Below are positions 37,902-46,079 of a DNA stretch of 64,000 nucleotides, piece by piece. The DNA is from Negativicoccus massiliensis (lineage in GTDB: Bacteria; Bacillota; Negativicutes; Veillonellales; Negativicoccaceae): positions 558,001 through 622,000 of the forward strand of contig LT700188.1 of the NCBI GenBank assembly GCA_900155405.1, given 5' to 3'. The position numbers and the translations under genes are program-made. Position 1 is the stretch's first letter; the number at the start of each line of letters is the position of its first letter. Below the pieces are notes generated by a model that saw only the letters and a program-made list of their open reading frames with translations, made no database searches and was not told the DNA's origin.

Positions 37902-38720
37902 TTACGCTCGGTTTCGGGTATGTAAAAACGGTGCCAAGACGGCTGTCAATGTGTACAGCGCCAGACCCGTTAAGACAATGGTTCCGCCCGGCGCAAGATC
38001 CCATGCGTACGCGCCCCACAGGCCGCACAAGACCATGGAAAGCGAGTAACCGACCGCAATGCCGGCGGTCTTTTTGAAACCTCGCCGCCATAAATGAGCC
38101 GCCGCTACCGGTACAATCATGAGCGCGCTTACAAGTAAAATGCCTACGATCGACATGCCGATCACTACGACCGCCGCCACCAGCAAGGCGAAAAACATAT
38201 TCATGCGTTCCAAACGAATCCCGCGCGTACGCGCGATATCCGGTTGAAAACTCGCCAGTAGCAACGGCGTATGAAACTTTCCGAGCAACAGAATGACAAT
38301 CAATGCAATGATCGCAATCGCTCCAATATTCGCCCAATTGACGGTTAAAATGCTGCCGAAAAGAAAACTCATCAGACTTGTATTCGGAATCCGCGCAAGC
38401 GAACTGCACACGACCGCCAACGCCAAACCGCCGTAGAAAAACAGCGCCAGACCCATATCGCCGTATTGCAGATGCTTGCGGCGCACGATTTCAATACCGC
38501 CCGCGGCGGCGAGCGTCAAAACGACCGCGCCGATCGCGGGATTAATACCGAGCAACGCACTCCCCGTAACGCCGGCGAAAGCGATGTGTCCCAAACCGTC
38601 TCCCAAAAGCGACTGCCGCCGGATCACGACAAACATCCCGACTAAAGGGCAGAGCAACGCGACAATAAGACCGGCCAAAAACGCGCGCTGCATAAATTCG
38701 TAGCTGAGCATTTCCATCAT
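37902..38720 (-). CDS. Metal ABC transporter permease (ZnuB/MntB type)
   Basis: A 272-residue integral membrane protein of the ABC-3 family with seven or more hydrophobic segments. It begins MLSYEFMQRAFLAGLIVALLCP and contains GDGLGHIAFAGVTGSALLG, the standard metal permease motif. It should form the channel for Zn(II) or Mn(II). It overlaps the ATPase gene by 4 nt. No solute-binding lipoprotein is encoded next to it, which is unusual for this transporter type. Confidence 0.9.
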   Translation of the reverse strand: MMEMLSYEFMQRAFLAGLIVALLCPLVGMFVVIRRQSLLGDGLGHIAFAGVTGSALLGINPAIGAVVLTLAAAGGIEIVRRKHLQYGDMGLALFFYGGLALAVVCSSLARIPNTSLMSFLFGSILTVNWANIGAIAIIALIVILLLGKFHTPLLLASFQPDIARTRGIRLERMNMFFALLVAAVVVIGMSIVGILLVSALMIVPVAAAHLWRRGFKKTAGIAVGYSLSMVLCGLWGAYAWDLAPGGTIVLTGLALYTLTAVLAPFLHTRNRA

Positions 38721-39433
38721 CCGACCACCTCCGCCATGTGCATTCCGGTCGCATGGTTGGTAATAAACTGATGTGGTGAACCGTCATAACAAAGCGTGCG
38801 GTCGATGCAAAGTACCCGGTCGGCATGCGGTAACGCGCGCGCGATATCATGCGTCACCATGATAATCGTCGTCTGCTGCTCCGCCTGAATGCTGCTGAGC
38901 AAATCCAGCAGCATATTGCCCGCCGTATAGTCGATTCCGCTGGTCGGCTCATCCAAAAGCAGCAATCCCGGCCGCGCGGCGATCGCCTGCGCCAACATGA
39001 CACGTTGCTGCTGACCTCCCGAGAGATCCCCGATGCGTTTATGCGCCCATTCCGCCATTCCCACTTTCGCAAGCAATGCCTGGCGTCGTTCGACCTGTTC
39101 GGCATGTGAAATCTCGGTTCCCCAAAAGCCGAGATCGACCACCTCATTCACCGTCGCGGGGAACGAAGCCGTATTTTGATTGTAATGCTGAGGGACAAAA
39201 CCGATACCGCCGGCGCGTTGCCAATCCTGCGGCGATTGGCCGGCAATCGTAAGCGTTCCCTCGGCCGGCGTCAGGAGTCCCGCCAACAAACGCAACAACG
39301 TTGTTTTCCCGGCGCCGTTCGGGCCGACGATCAAAGTAAATCCGCCGTGTTCCACCGTAAAGTGTATATCGGTAAATACCGTCTCTTTGTCATACCGAAA
39401 CGCCAAGTTTTGCGCCGTAATCCATTCATTCAT
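38717..39433 (-). CDS. Metal ABC transporter ATPase (ZnuC/MntA type)
   Basis: A 238-residue ABC ATPase. Walker A is VGPNGAGKTTLL, the signature is LSGGQQQRVMLAQA, and Walker B is LLLLDEPTSGID, with the D- and H-loop (VTHDIARAL) following. It starts about 30 nt after the terminator of the wall hydrolase gene, and no consensus promoter is seen in that gap, so expression may depend on partial read-through. It overlaps the permease by 4 nt. Zn or Mn specificity cannot be read from the sequence. Confidence 0.9.
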   Translation of the reverse strand: MNEWITAQNLAFRYDKETVFTDIHFTVEHGGFTLIVGPNGAGKTTLLRLLAGLLTPAEGTLTIAGQSPQDWQRAGGIGFVPQHYNQNTASFPATVNEVVDLGFWGTEISHAEQVERRQALLAKVGMAEWAHKRIGDLSGGQQQRVMLAQAIAARPGLLLLDEPTSGIDYTAGNMLLDLLSSIQAEQQTTIIMVTHDIARALPHADRVLCIDRTLCYDGSPHQFITNHATGMHMAEVVG

Positions 39434-39465
39434 TATCTGATTGATCCTTCAAATGTTTGTTTCAT

Positions 39466-39488
39466 AAAAAAAGAGGCTTGCGCCTCTT
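39466..39488 (-). terminator. Intrinsic terminator after the NlpC/P60 gene
   Basis: AAGAGGC / GCCTCTT with a TTGC-type loop followed by seven T residues on the minus strand. It overlaps the stop codon of the wall hydrolase gene. Confidence 0.85.
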
Positions 39489-40146
39489 AGATTAACCGTT
39501 TTGCTCCCACGTAGCAATCGCTCCAGTAGCCCTCCGACAAGCTGTCGATGACTACGCCGCGACTTGATGTGGAACTGATAAAGCGATCTCCTCCCAGGTA
39601 AATACCCGAGTGCGACACGCCGTCCGTATATGTCGAGAAAAAAACCAGGTCGCCCGGCCGCATCTGACTCCGACTCACACTGTGGCCCATTTGGTATTGT
39701 TCATCGGCCGACCGTGGCAATACCAATCCGGCCGCTTTGGCGGCAAACTGAACGAATCCCGAACAATCAAAGCCGCTGGGAGTAGAACCTCCAAAAACAT
39801 ACGGCACACCGATATATTCCTGCGCGACGGAGATCAGCCGCCGTACCAGCATCGTCGAAAAATCACCACGGCTGGTCGGTATATCGCGGCTCAACAACGC
39901 GCGATAAGTAGCCGGACCTACCAAACCGTCCGCTTCCAAACCATGCGCCGTCTGAAATTCCCGAATGGCATCTTCTGTGGCCGGACCGTATACGCCGTCC
40001 GCTTCCAAATGGTACCCTAACGTTCCCAAGCGATGCTGAATCGTCGAGATATCTTCACCGATATCTCCCGGGTGATACGTGGCCCCTACCGCCATCGGTA
40101 CTACCAAAAACATCGCCATACAAGCCCAGTGTCGTATTCCCGTCAT
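39487..40146 (-). CDS. NlpC/P60 cell-wall endopeptidase with peptidoglycan-binding domain
   Basis: A secreted peptidoglycan endopeptidase of about 219 residues. It has an N-terminal signal peptide (HWACMAMFLVVPMAVGA), a peptidoglycan-binding domain 1 (IQHRLGTLGYHLEADGVYGP, about residues 30-85), and the NlpC/P60 catalytic domain with Cys in FDCSGFVQFA and His in VSHSGIYLGGD. The open frame reaches 40263, but that part is a riboswitch. The AAGGGAG site favours the ATG at 40146, with 40149 as a close alternative. It is preceded by a c-di-AMP riboswitch aptamer, so wall hydrolysis is probably tied to c-di-AMP. Confidence 0.93.
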   Translation of the reverse strand: MTGIRHWACMAMFLVVPMAVGATYHPGDIGEDISTIQHRLGTLGYHLEADGVYGPATEDAIREFQTAHGLEADGLVGPATYRALLSRDIPTSRGDFSTMLVRRLISVAQEYIGVPYVFGGSTPSGFDCSGFVQFAAKAAGLVLPRSADEQYQMGHSVSRSQMRPGDLVFFSTYTDGVSHSGIYLGGDRFISSTSSRGVVIDSLSEGYWSDCYVGAKRLI

Positions 40147-40156
40147 CATGCTCCCT

Positions 40157-40264
40157 TCCGCCTGCGAGGTTAGCTGCCGGGTTCGGCCAAGAGCTGACCG
40201 TCTTTTGCAAGATACACCCCGAAAACATTTGGTTCCCCCGCGCGCATATGCGCTTCGGCACACC
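40157..40264 (-). promoter_or_regulatory. c-di-AMP riboswitch (ydaO-yuaA type)
   Basis: The minus strand shows the conserved ydaO aptamer landmarks in order: GTGTGCCGAAG (5' strand of P1), GCGGGGGAACCAAA, TCGGGGTGTATC, CCGAACCCGGCAGCTAACC and CTCGCAGGCGG (3' strand of P1). The 3' end of the aptamer lies only a few bases before the GGAAGGGAG ribosome site of the wall hydrolase gene, and no terminator hairpin follows, so control through ribosome access is the likely mechanism. The 5' part lies directly after the glycosyltransferase stop codon. The family is known to bind c-di-AMP and often controls cell-wall hydrolases. Confidence 0.9.
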
Positions 40265-40278
40265 CTTGTGTCCTGTCG

Positions 40279-41214
40279 TTAATGTCTCGTTTTCTGATTC
40301 GCCGTACCGCGCAACCAATACAGAGGTCGATCCTTTACCTCCGCAAAAATGCGCCCGATATACTCCCCGATAATTCCCAAAAAGATCAACTGCAAGCCGC
40401 CGAAAAGCAACATCATCACAGCAAGCGTGGCCCAGCCGGGAACCGCTTCCAGGAAATAATACTTAATCAACAGCACATAGATGATCAAAAGCAAGCTGCC
40501 GATGCCTGACAACACTCCCACATAGAGAGCCATACGCAGCGGCAACGTCGAATATGAAGTAATTCCATCCAAGGCGAACCGCACCATCTTGCGCAACGAA
40601 AATTTACTTTCGCCGGCATAGCGCGCCGGTGCGCGGAATGTAATTTGCGTTTGCCGATAGCCGATATCGCTTACCAGGCCGCGGATAAATCGCGCCTTTT
40701 CGCGAAACAGCAACAAGCTGTCCGCCACTTTGCGATCAATCAGGCGAAAATCGGAACCGCCTTCGGTAATCTGCACTTGGGAAATAGAATTAATAAAACG
40801 ATAGTAGAGTTTCGATGTCCATTTTTTGAACGCACCGACATTGGCGGTCGAAAGCCGTACCGTCTGCACCACTTCATAACCGTCATACCATTTATCCAGC
40901 AAGTCCGGTATCATCGTCGGCGGATGCTGCATGTCTCCATCCATGGTAACCACCGCGTCGCCGCGAGCATGATCCAGACCGCAGGTGAGTGCGGTTTGAT
41001 GTCCGAAATTACGCGCCAAAATAAAAGCTGTCACACGGGCATCCCGTTCCGCAAGCTCCGTTAAAATCAACGGTGTGCGATCACTTGAGCCGTCATCTAC
41101 AAATAAGAACTCAAATGATTCATCACGATGCGCAACCACTTCGCATAACGCATCGTAAAAGTGCAATATATTGTCCTCTTCATTGAAAAAAGGAACAACG
41201 ATTGAAATCAGCAT
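40279..41214 (-). CDS. Glycosyltransferase family 2, polyprenyl-phosphate sugar transferase type
   Basis: A GT2 enzyme of 311 residues: the nucleotide-sugar binding IVVPFFNEEDNI, DDGSSD, and DXD-like TMDGDMQHPP motifs, then a DFRLID and a RFIRGLVSD region, and two C-terminal transmembrane helices (about 230-255 and 263-290). This layout fits GtrB/DPM1-like enzymes that load a sugar on undecaprenyl phosphate for cell-surface glycosylation. The frame is open to 41226, but the GGTGG site and family start fit ATG 41214. The wall hydrolase with its riboswitch follows directly. The sugar is unknown. Confidence 0.88.
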   Translation of the reverse strand: MLISIVVPFFNEEDNILHFYDALCEVVAHRDESFEFLFVDDGSSDRTPLILTELAERDARVTAFILARNFGHQTALTCGLDHARGDAVVTMDGDMQHPPTMIPDLLDKWYDGYEVVQTVRLSTANVGAFKKWTSKLYYRFINSISQVQITEGGSDFRLIDRKVADSLLLFREKARFIRGLVSDIGYRQTQITFRAPARYAGESKFSLRKMVRFALDGITSYSTLPLRMALYVGVLSGIGSLLLIIYVLLIKYYFLEAVPGWATLAVMMLLFGGLQLIFLGIIGEYIGRIFAEVKDRPLYWLRGTANQKTRH

Positions 41215-41242
41215 TTCTACCACCAAACACTACTATGTTTTC

Positions 41243-41251
41243 ATTTTACCA
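41243..41251 (-). promoter_or_regulatory. Extended -10 promoter of the glycosyltransferase gene
   Basis: Minus-strand TGGTAAAAT about 30 nt upstream of the start codon, a near-consensus TG-extended -10 box with no clear -35. The remaining bases up to hemL (41252-41322) show no terminator or gene. Confidence 0.5.
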
Positions 41252-41322
41252 CAGGCAAAGGAACCTCGCCACCGCGACAGCCGCAACTGCGGACGACTTT
41301 TTACCGCGCGCGAAACGACTCC

Positions 41323-42633
41323 CTACTTACGCCCTTTTTGCTCCCGAAAAGCCGCTACTTTTTGGAACGCCGTTCGCGCCGCGGCGAGCGTTTGGCGAAT
41401 ATCTTCATCCGTATGCGCAAGCGACATGAAACCGCATTCAAATTGACTCGGCGCTAAATACACGCCGGCCTCCAGCATGGCCAGGAAATAGACATTAAAC
41501 TCGTCCAAATGCGACGTCGCTACCGTATCGTAATCCGTGACTTCATATTCATTGAAAAATACGGTAAACATCGAGCCGATCCGATGCACGATGATCGGTA
41601 CTCCCGCGTCCTTCGCTGCCGCTTCCAAGCCTTGGCACAACGTTTCCGTTTTTGCCGTCAGCTCTTTGAAACGGTCCGCGGACAATTTATTCAGCGTCGC
41701 CAGTCCCGCCGTTACCGCGAGCGGATTGCCCGAAAGCGTCCCCGCCTGATACACCGGTCCTTGCGGCGCCAATTTTTCCATCATTTCGCGTTTACCGCCG
41801 AACGCACCGACCGGTAAACCGCCGCCGATTACTTTACCGAGGCAAATCAAATCCGGTGTGATGTCAAAATATTCACAGGCACCACCGGCCGCCGCGCGAA
41901 AACCGCTCATGACTTCATCGACAATCAAAAGCGCGCCGGCTTTCTGCGTCAATTCGCGCAAGAGCGACAAATACCCCGGCTGCGGCAATACGCAACCCAT
42001 GTTACCCGCGACGCCTTCCACAATCACGGCGGCAATTTCATCGCCGTATTGGGCAAAAAGTTCTTTGACCGCGTCCGGATTGTTATACGGAATCGTCAGC
42101 GTATCCGCTGCAATTTCCGAAGGAATCCCCGGACTGTCGGGAACGCCCATTGTCGCCGCGCCGGAACCAGCTTTGACCAGGAGTCCGTCGCTGTGACCGT
42201 GGTAGCAGCCGACAAATTTCACAATCTTATCGCGCCCCGTATAGCCGCGCGCCAACCGCAACGCGCTCATCGTAGCTTCGGTGCCGGAGCTGACCAAACG
42301 AATCATTTCAATCGCCGGGAAAAAAGTCTGCACTTTTTGCGCAATTTCCGTTTCCAGTTCCGTCGGCGCGCCGTAACTCGTGCCGTATTGCGCCTGTTCA
42401 CGAATCGCTGCGACAACGTCGTCATCGGCATGGCCGAGGATCAAAGGCCCCCAGCTGAGAACATAGTCGATGTATTCATTGCCGTCGACATCAAAAATAT
42501 GACTGCCTTTACCTTTGGCGATAAACGGCGGTGTCGTATCGACGTTGCGAAACGAACGGACGGGACTGTTCACGCCGCCCGGCATAAATTTCTGCGCCGT
42601 GGCGAATGCTTCTAACGAACGCGTTCGGTTCAT
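41323..42633 (-). CDS. hemL: Glutamate-1-semialdehyde 2,1-aminomutase
   Basis: PLP enzyme of 436 residues converting glutamate-1-semialdehyde to 5-aminolevulinate, the second step of the C5 haem pathway. The PLP-lysine motif LGKVIGGGLPVGAFGGK, FVGCYHGHSDGLL and LIVDEVMSGFR are clear. It is the last gene of the operon NUDIX-HMA-sirC-hemA-hemC-cobA/hemD-hemB-hemL and overlaps hemB by 4 nt. The enzyme step before it (hemA) is in the same operon. Confidence 0.97.
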   Translation of the reverse strand: MNRTRSLEAFATAQKFMPGGVNSPVRSFRNVDTTPPFIAKGKGSHIFDVDGNEYIDYVLSWGPLILGHADDDVVAAIREQAQYGTSYGAPTELETEIAQKVQTFFPAIEMIRLVSSGTEATMSALRLARGYTGRDKIVKFVGCYHGHSDGLLVKAGSGAATMGVPDSPGIPSEIAADTLTIPYNNPDAVKELFAQYGDEIAAVIVEGVAGNMGCVLPQPGYLSLLRELTQKAGALLIVDEVMSGFRAAAGGACEYFDITPDLICLGKVIGGGLPVGAFGGKREMMEKLAPQGPVYQAGTLSGNPLAVTAGLATLNKLSADRFKELTAKTETLCQGLEAAAKDAGVPIIVHRIGSMFTVFFNEYEVTDYDTVATSHLDEFNVYFLAMLEAGVYLAPSQFECGFMSLAHTDEDIRQTLAAARTAFQKVAAFREQKGRK

Positions 42634-43616
42634 CCTTCATACCCCTCTCGTATCCAGCGAGCCGCTTCCAGTGCGTGGTATGTGATAATCAAATCCGCAC
42701 CCGCGCGTTTCATCGACAGCAGCGTTTCCATAATAAGTCGCTTTTCATCGATCAAACCGGCGGCGCCGGCTGCTTTGACCATCGCGTATTCGCCGCTGAC
42801 GTTATACACGCAGATCGGCAAATGGGTAATTTCGCGCGCCGCGCGTACGACGTCAAGATACGCCAGTGCCGGTTTAACGATGATGGCATCGGTGCCTTCC
42901 AACAAGTCCAGTTCGATTTCTTTCAAGGCTTCACGTGCATTCGCCGGATCCATTTGATAGGTTTTGCGATCGCCGAACTGCGGCGCCGAATGTACGGCAT
43001 CACGGAACGGGCCATAGTAAGCGGACGCGTATTTCGCCGCGTAACTCATAATCGCCACATCACTGTAACCCGCTTCATCCAACGCTTCGCGCAGCACCGC
43101 AATGCGGCCGTCCATCATATCGCTCGGCGCGACCATATGCGCGCCGGCTTTTGCATGACTGACCGCCACTTTGGCAAGCAGCGGCAAGCTTTCGTCATTC
43201 ATGATGCAGCCGTTTTCCACATGACCGCAATGACCGCTTTCCGTGTATTGGCATAAGCAGACATCGGTAATAACATACAGTTCCGGTACTTCTTTGCGGA
43301 TCGCGCGGACCGCCTGTTGCACCGGTTCATTGTCATCCCACGCGGAATCGCCATCCGCCGCTTTATAGGTCGGAATGCCGAAAATTTCGACCGCGGGAAT
43401 CCCAAGTTCAGCCGTTTCTTTAGCCATCTTGACCGCTTCATCGACGGAAAGATGATACTGACCCGGCAGGCTTGCGATTTCTTCTTTTACGCCTTCCCCC
43501 GGAACGATAAATAACGGATAAATCAAATCATTGACCGATAATGCGTTTTCACGCACCATGCGTCGAATATTGCGGTCGGCGCGCAAGCGGCGCGGACGAT
43601 CATACGGAGTAATCAT
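42630..43616 (-). CDS. hemB: Delta-aminolevulinic acid dehydratase (porphobilinogen synthase)
   Basis: Condenses two 5-aminolevulinate molecules to porphobilinogen. The Cys-rich loop VCLCQYTESGHCGH (zinc site), the Schiff-base lysines (MSYAAKYASAYYGPF, IIVKPALAYLD) and the 328-residue length are standard. It overlaps cobA/hemD and hemL by 4 nt each. The Cys loop indicates the zinc-dependent form rather than the magnesium-only form. Confidence 0.97.
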   Translation of the reverse strand: MITPYDRPRRLRADRNIRRMVRENALSVNDLIYPLFIVPGEGVKEEIASLPGQYHLSVDEAVKMAKETAELGIPAVEIFGIPTYKAADGDSAWDDNEPVQQAVRAIRKEVPELYVITDVCLCQYTESGHCGHVENGCIMNDESLPLLAKVAVSHAKAGAHMVAPSDMMDGRIAVLREALDEAGYSDVAIMSYAAKYASAYYGPFRDAVHSAPQFGDRKTYQMDPANAREALKEIELDLLEGTDAIIVKPALAYLDVVRAAREITHLPICVYNVSGEYAMVKAAGAAGLIDEKRLIMETLLSMKRAGADLIITYHALEAARWIREGYEG

Positions 43617-45136
43617 ACATTCGCTTCCTTTCGAAATACATCCAGTACAGCATCGACCATGGCATCCTGTGTCGCTTTCGCCGCCAGTCGATCCGGCTCC
43701 AGACCCGCTTGGCGCAACGCGTCGGCGGTAATTTCGCCGATCGCAATCAACGGAATGCCCGCAAGTTCCTTGCGCGGATCTTCCAGCATCGCCAGTAAAC
43801 CGGTCACGGTTGATGCACTGGTAAACGTAATCGCGGAAATTTTTCCGCTTTGCAGTTCCTTTTGAAAAATATCTTTGCGCGAAGTTTCCGGTACGGTTTC
43901 ATAAAACGGCACTACATCTACCACAGCGCCCGCTTTGCGCAGCGTCTCCGGCAACAATTCGCGAGCCTGCATCGCCCGCGGCAAAAGCACGCGCTTACCG
44001 GTCATTACTTCATCTTTAAGCGCGGCCAATAATCCTTCCGCCTGCGCCGTCTCCGGTACAATATCCGCCAGAATACCGTAACGTCGTAATTTTTCTGCCG
44101 TTTTCGAACCGACCGCCGCGATTTTCAGCGTCGCCAGGTCGCGACTGTCGCGACCGCATTCCATGAGCACGGCAAAGAATCGTTCCACGGTATAGGGGCT
44201 GGTGAAAAGCAAATAATCATACGACGCGGCATTTTGCACCGCCTGCTTTTGCTCTGCCGTATTGTCTGTCGCCTGTCGACGAATCGCCGGAATATAGAGA
44301 GGTTGCGCGCCCAAACGTGCCAACTTCTCGCCCAACACCGATGCGACATCGGCCGCACGGGTGACAACGATACGTTTACCAAACAGCGGCTGATCTTCAA
44401 ACCAGCGCAGTTTGTCACGCAACGCCACCACCTCGCCGATAACCAGCAGTCCCGGCGGTTTCAAGCCCGCCGCTTCCACCGCTGCCGGCAATTCCTCCAG
44501 CGTGGACACCACGGTTTCCTGTTCGGCTTTAGTGCCCCAACGCACAACCGCGGCAGGGGTCGTCGCCGGCCGTCCGTGCGCGATCAATTCACTGACAATT
44601 TTGCGCAGCTTGCCAAGTCCCATGACAAATGTCAATGTGTCCACACCGGTCGCTAAATGCTCCCAGCGCATGGAGGCTTCCGGTTTCGTCGGATCTTCGT
44701 GCCCCGTAACTACCGCAAATGATGTCGCCACCGCGCGATGCGTCACGGGAATCCCCGCGTACGCCGGCGCGGCAATCGCGCTGGTAACGCCCGGAACGAT
44801 TTCAAAAGCCAAGTTATTTTCCTGCAACGCGAGCGCTTCTTCCCCACCGCGCCCGAAAACAAACGGATCGCCGCCTTTTAAGCGCGCTACCGTATGTCCC
44901 TGCGCCACTTTTTCCACGAGCAATGCGTTGATTTCCGACTGTTTCAGCGTGTGCTTTCCCGCCTGTTTACCGGCGTAAATCAATTCCGCGTCGGGCCGCG
45001 TCAAAAACAGCAAACTGTCGTCGGCCAAGTAATCATAAATGACAACATCCGCTTTTTTTAAGCAGTCTTGCCCTTTGACCGTCAGTAAGCCCGGATCGCC
45101 CGGCCCTGCGCCGATTAAATATCCTATTCCCGCCAT
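43613..45136 (-). CDS. cobA-hemD: Fusion of uroporphyrinogen-III methyltransferase and uroporphyrinogen-III synthase
   Basis: A 507-residue bifunctional protein. The N-terminal SUMT/CobA domain (GIGYLIGAGPGDPGLLTVKG, VARLKGGDPFVFGRGGEE, MGLGKLRKI) methylates uroporphyrinogen III to precorrin-2; the C-terminal HemD domain (about residues 250-500) closes the tetrapyrrole ring. The track frame begins earlier at 45322, but the GGAGG site after the hemC stop fits ATG 45136. The fusion is typical of Firmicutes and channels flux to sirohaem and cobalamin as well as haem. It overlaps hemB by 4 nt. Confidence 0.94.
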   Translation of the reverse strand: MAGIGYLIGAGPGDPGLLTVKGQDCLKKADVVIYDYLADDSLLFLTRPDAELIYAGKQAGKHTLKQSEINALLVEKVAQGHTVARLKGGDPFVFGRGGEEALALQENNLAFEIVPGVTSAIAAPAYAGIPVTHRAVATSFAVVTGHEDPTKPEASMRWEHLATGVDTLTFVMGLGKLRKIVSELIAHGRPATTPAAVVRWGTKAEQETVVSTLEELPAAVEAAGLKPPGLLVIGEVVALRDKLRWFEDQPLFGKRIVVTRAADVASVLGEKLARLGAQPLYIPAIRRQATDNTAEQKQAVQNAASYDYLLFTSPYTVERFFAVLMECGRDSRDLATLKIAAVGSKTAEKLRRYGILADIVPETAQAEGLLAALKDEVMTGKRVLLPRAMQARELLPETLRKAGAVVDVVPFYETVPETSRKDIFQKELQSGKISAITFTSASTVTGLLAMLEDPRKELAGIPLIAIGEITADALRQAGLEPDRLAAKATQDAMVDAVLDVFRKEANV

Positions 45137-45137
45137 C

Positions 45138-46079
45138 TCATTCCTCCAACATCGCGCGGACTTTCGTCCATAACTCACGTCCGCCGTTAGCCAAGATTTC
45201 TTCCGCAACGGCTTGTCCCAACGACGCGGCCGCGCTGCATTTTCCGGTTCGTACAGCTTCAATGACCGTTGCGCCGTCCAGCGATAATAATCGTCCCTGT
45301 ACTTGAATGGTATCGTTTTCATACACAGACGCAGCGCCGATCGGAACCTGACAGCCGCCTTCCAGCGCGGCTAAAATCGCGCGTTCCGCCGCCACGGCCG
45401 CTGCCGTTTCGGGATCATGAATGCCCGAGAGCAACGCCAACAATTCTTCATCATCGGCGCGACATTCGATGGCCAATGCGCCTTGACCGGCCGCCGGCAA
45501 CCATTGAGGTGCTTGCAATACCTCCGTAATGCGATCCGCCAAACCCAAGCGCTCTAAACCGGCGCGCGCTAAAATAACGCCCGCCAAATGTTCTGTTTCT
45601 ATTTTCCCTAAACGTGTTTGCACATTGCCGCGAATCGATACCGGCACCAAATCCGGTCGATAATGTAAAAGCTGCGCCGTTCGACGTAAACTGGACGTTC
45701 CTACTCGCGCACCGGTCGGCAAATCGCGCAACAAAATTCCGTCTGCGGAGACGAACGCGTCCTCTACAGCGGCCCGTTGCGGAATCGCGCCGATCACAAG
45801 GCCTTGCGGCAATTTGGTCGGCATATCTTTCAAGCTGTGCACGGCAAAATCAATGCTTCCGTCCAAAAGTTTCGCCTCGAGTGCTTCCGTGAACGCTCCT
45901 TTACCGCCAAACGTATGCAGGGCCTGTTGCAGTTTACGATCCCCTTCCGTATTCACTTTGGTCGTCGTAAACGTTATTCCTTTGGCGGCAGGCAGCGCTT
46001 CTAAAAGCGCAATCACATGCCGTGTCTGCCACAGCGCCAGCGCGCTTTGGCGCGTTCCTACTTTACATTCATTTCGCAT
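45138..46079 (-). CDS. hemC: Hydroxymethylbilane synthase
   Basis: Polymerises four porphobilinogens into hydroxymethylbilane. Starting from ATG 46079 (MRNECKVGTRQS) it has 313 residues, with the dipyrromethane-binding Cys in EGGCQVPIGA and the arginine-rich GTSSLRRTAQLL motif. The start lies within the last codons of hemA (11-nt overlap), about 10 nt after a GGAGG site. The upstream extension to 46130 is hemA in another frame. cobA/hemD begins one base after its stop codon. Confidence 0.96.
   Translation of the reverse strand: MRNECKVGTRQSALALWQTRHVIALLEALPAAKGITFTTTKVNTEGDRKLQQALHTFGGKGAFTEALEAKLLDGSIDFAVHSLKDMPTKLPQGLVIGAIPQRAAVEDAFVSADGILLRDLPTGARVGTSSLRRTAQLLHYRPDLVPVSIRGNVQTRLGKIETEHLAGVILARAGLERLGLADRITEVLQAPQWLPAAGQGALAIECRADDEELLALLSGIHDPETAAAVAAERAILAALEGGCQVPIGAASVYENDTIQVQGRLLSLDGATVIEAVRTGKCSAAASLGQAVAEEILANGGRELWTKVRAMLEE

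Noticed and set aside
40147-40263. N-terminal extension of the NlpC/P60 frame
   Set aside because: This part encodes the c-di-AMP riboswitch aptamer; the extension has no signal-like or domain features, and a good ribosome site precedes the ATG at 40146.
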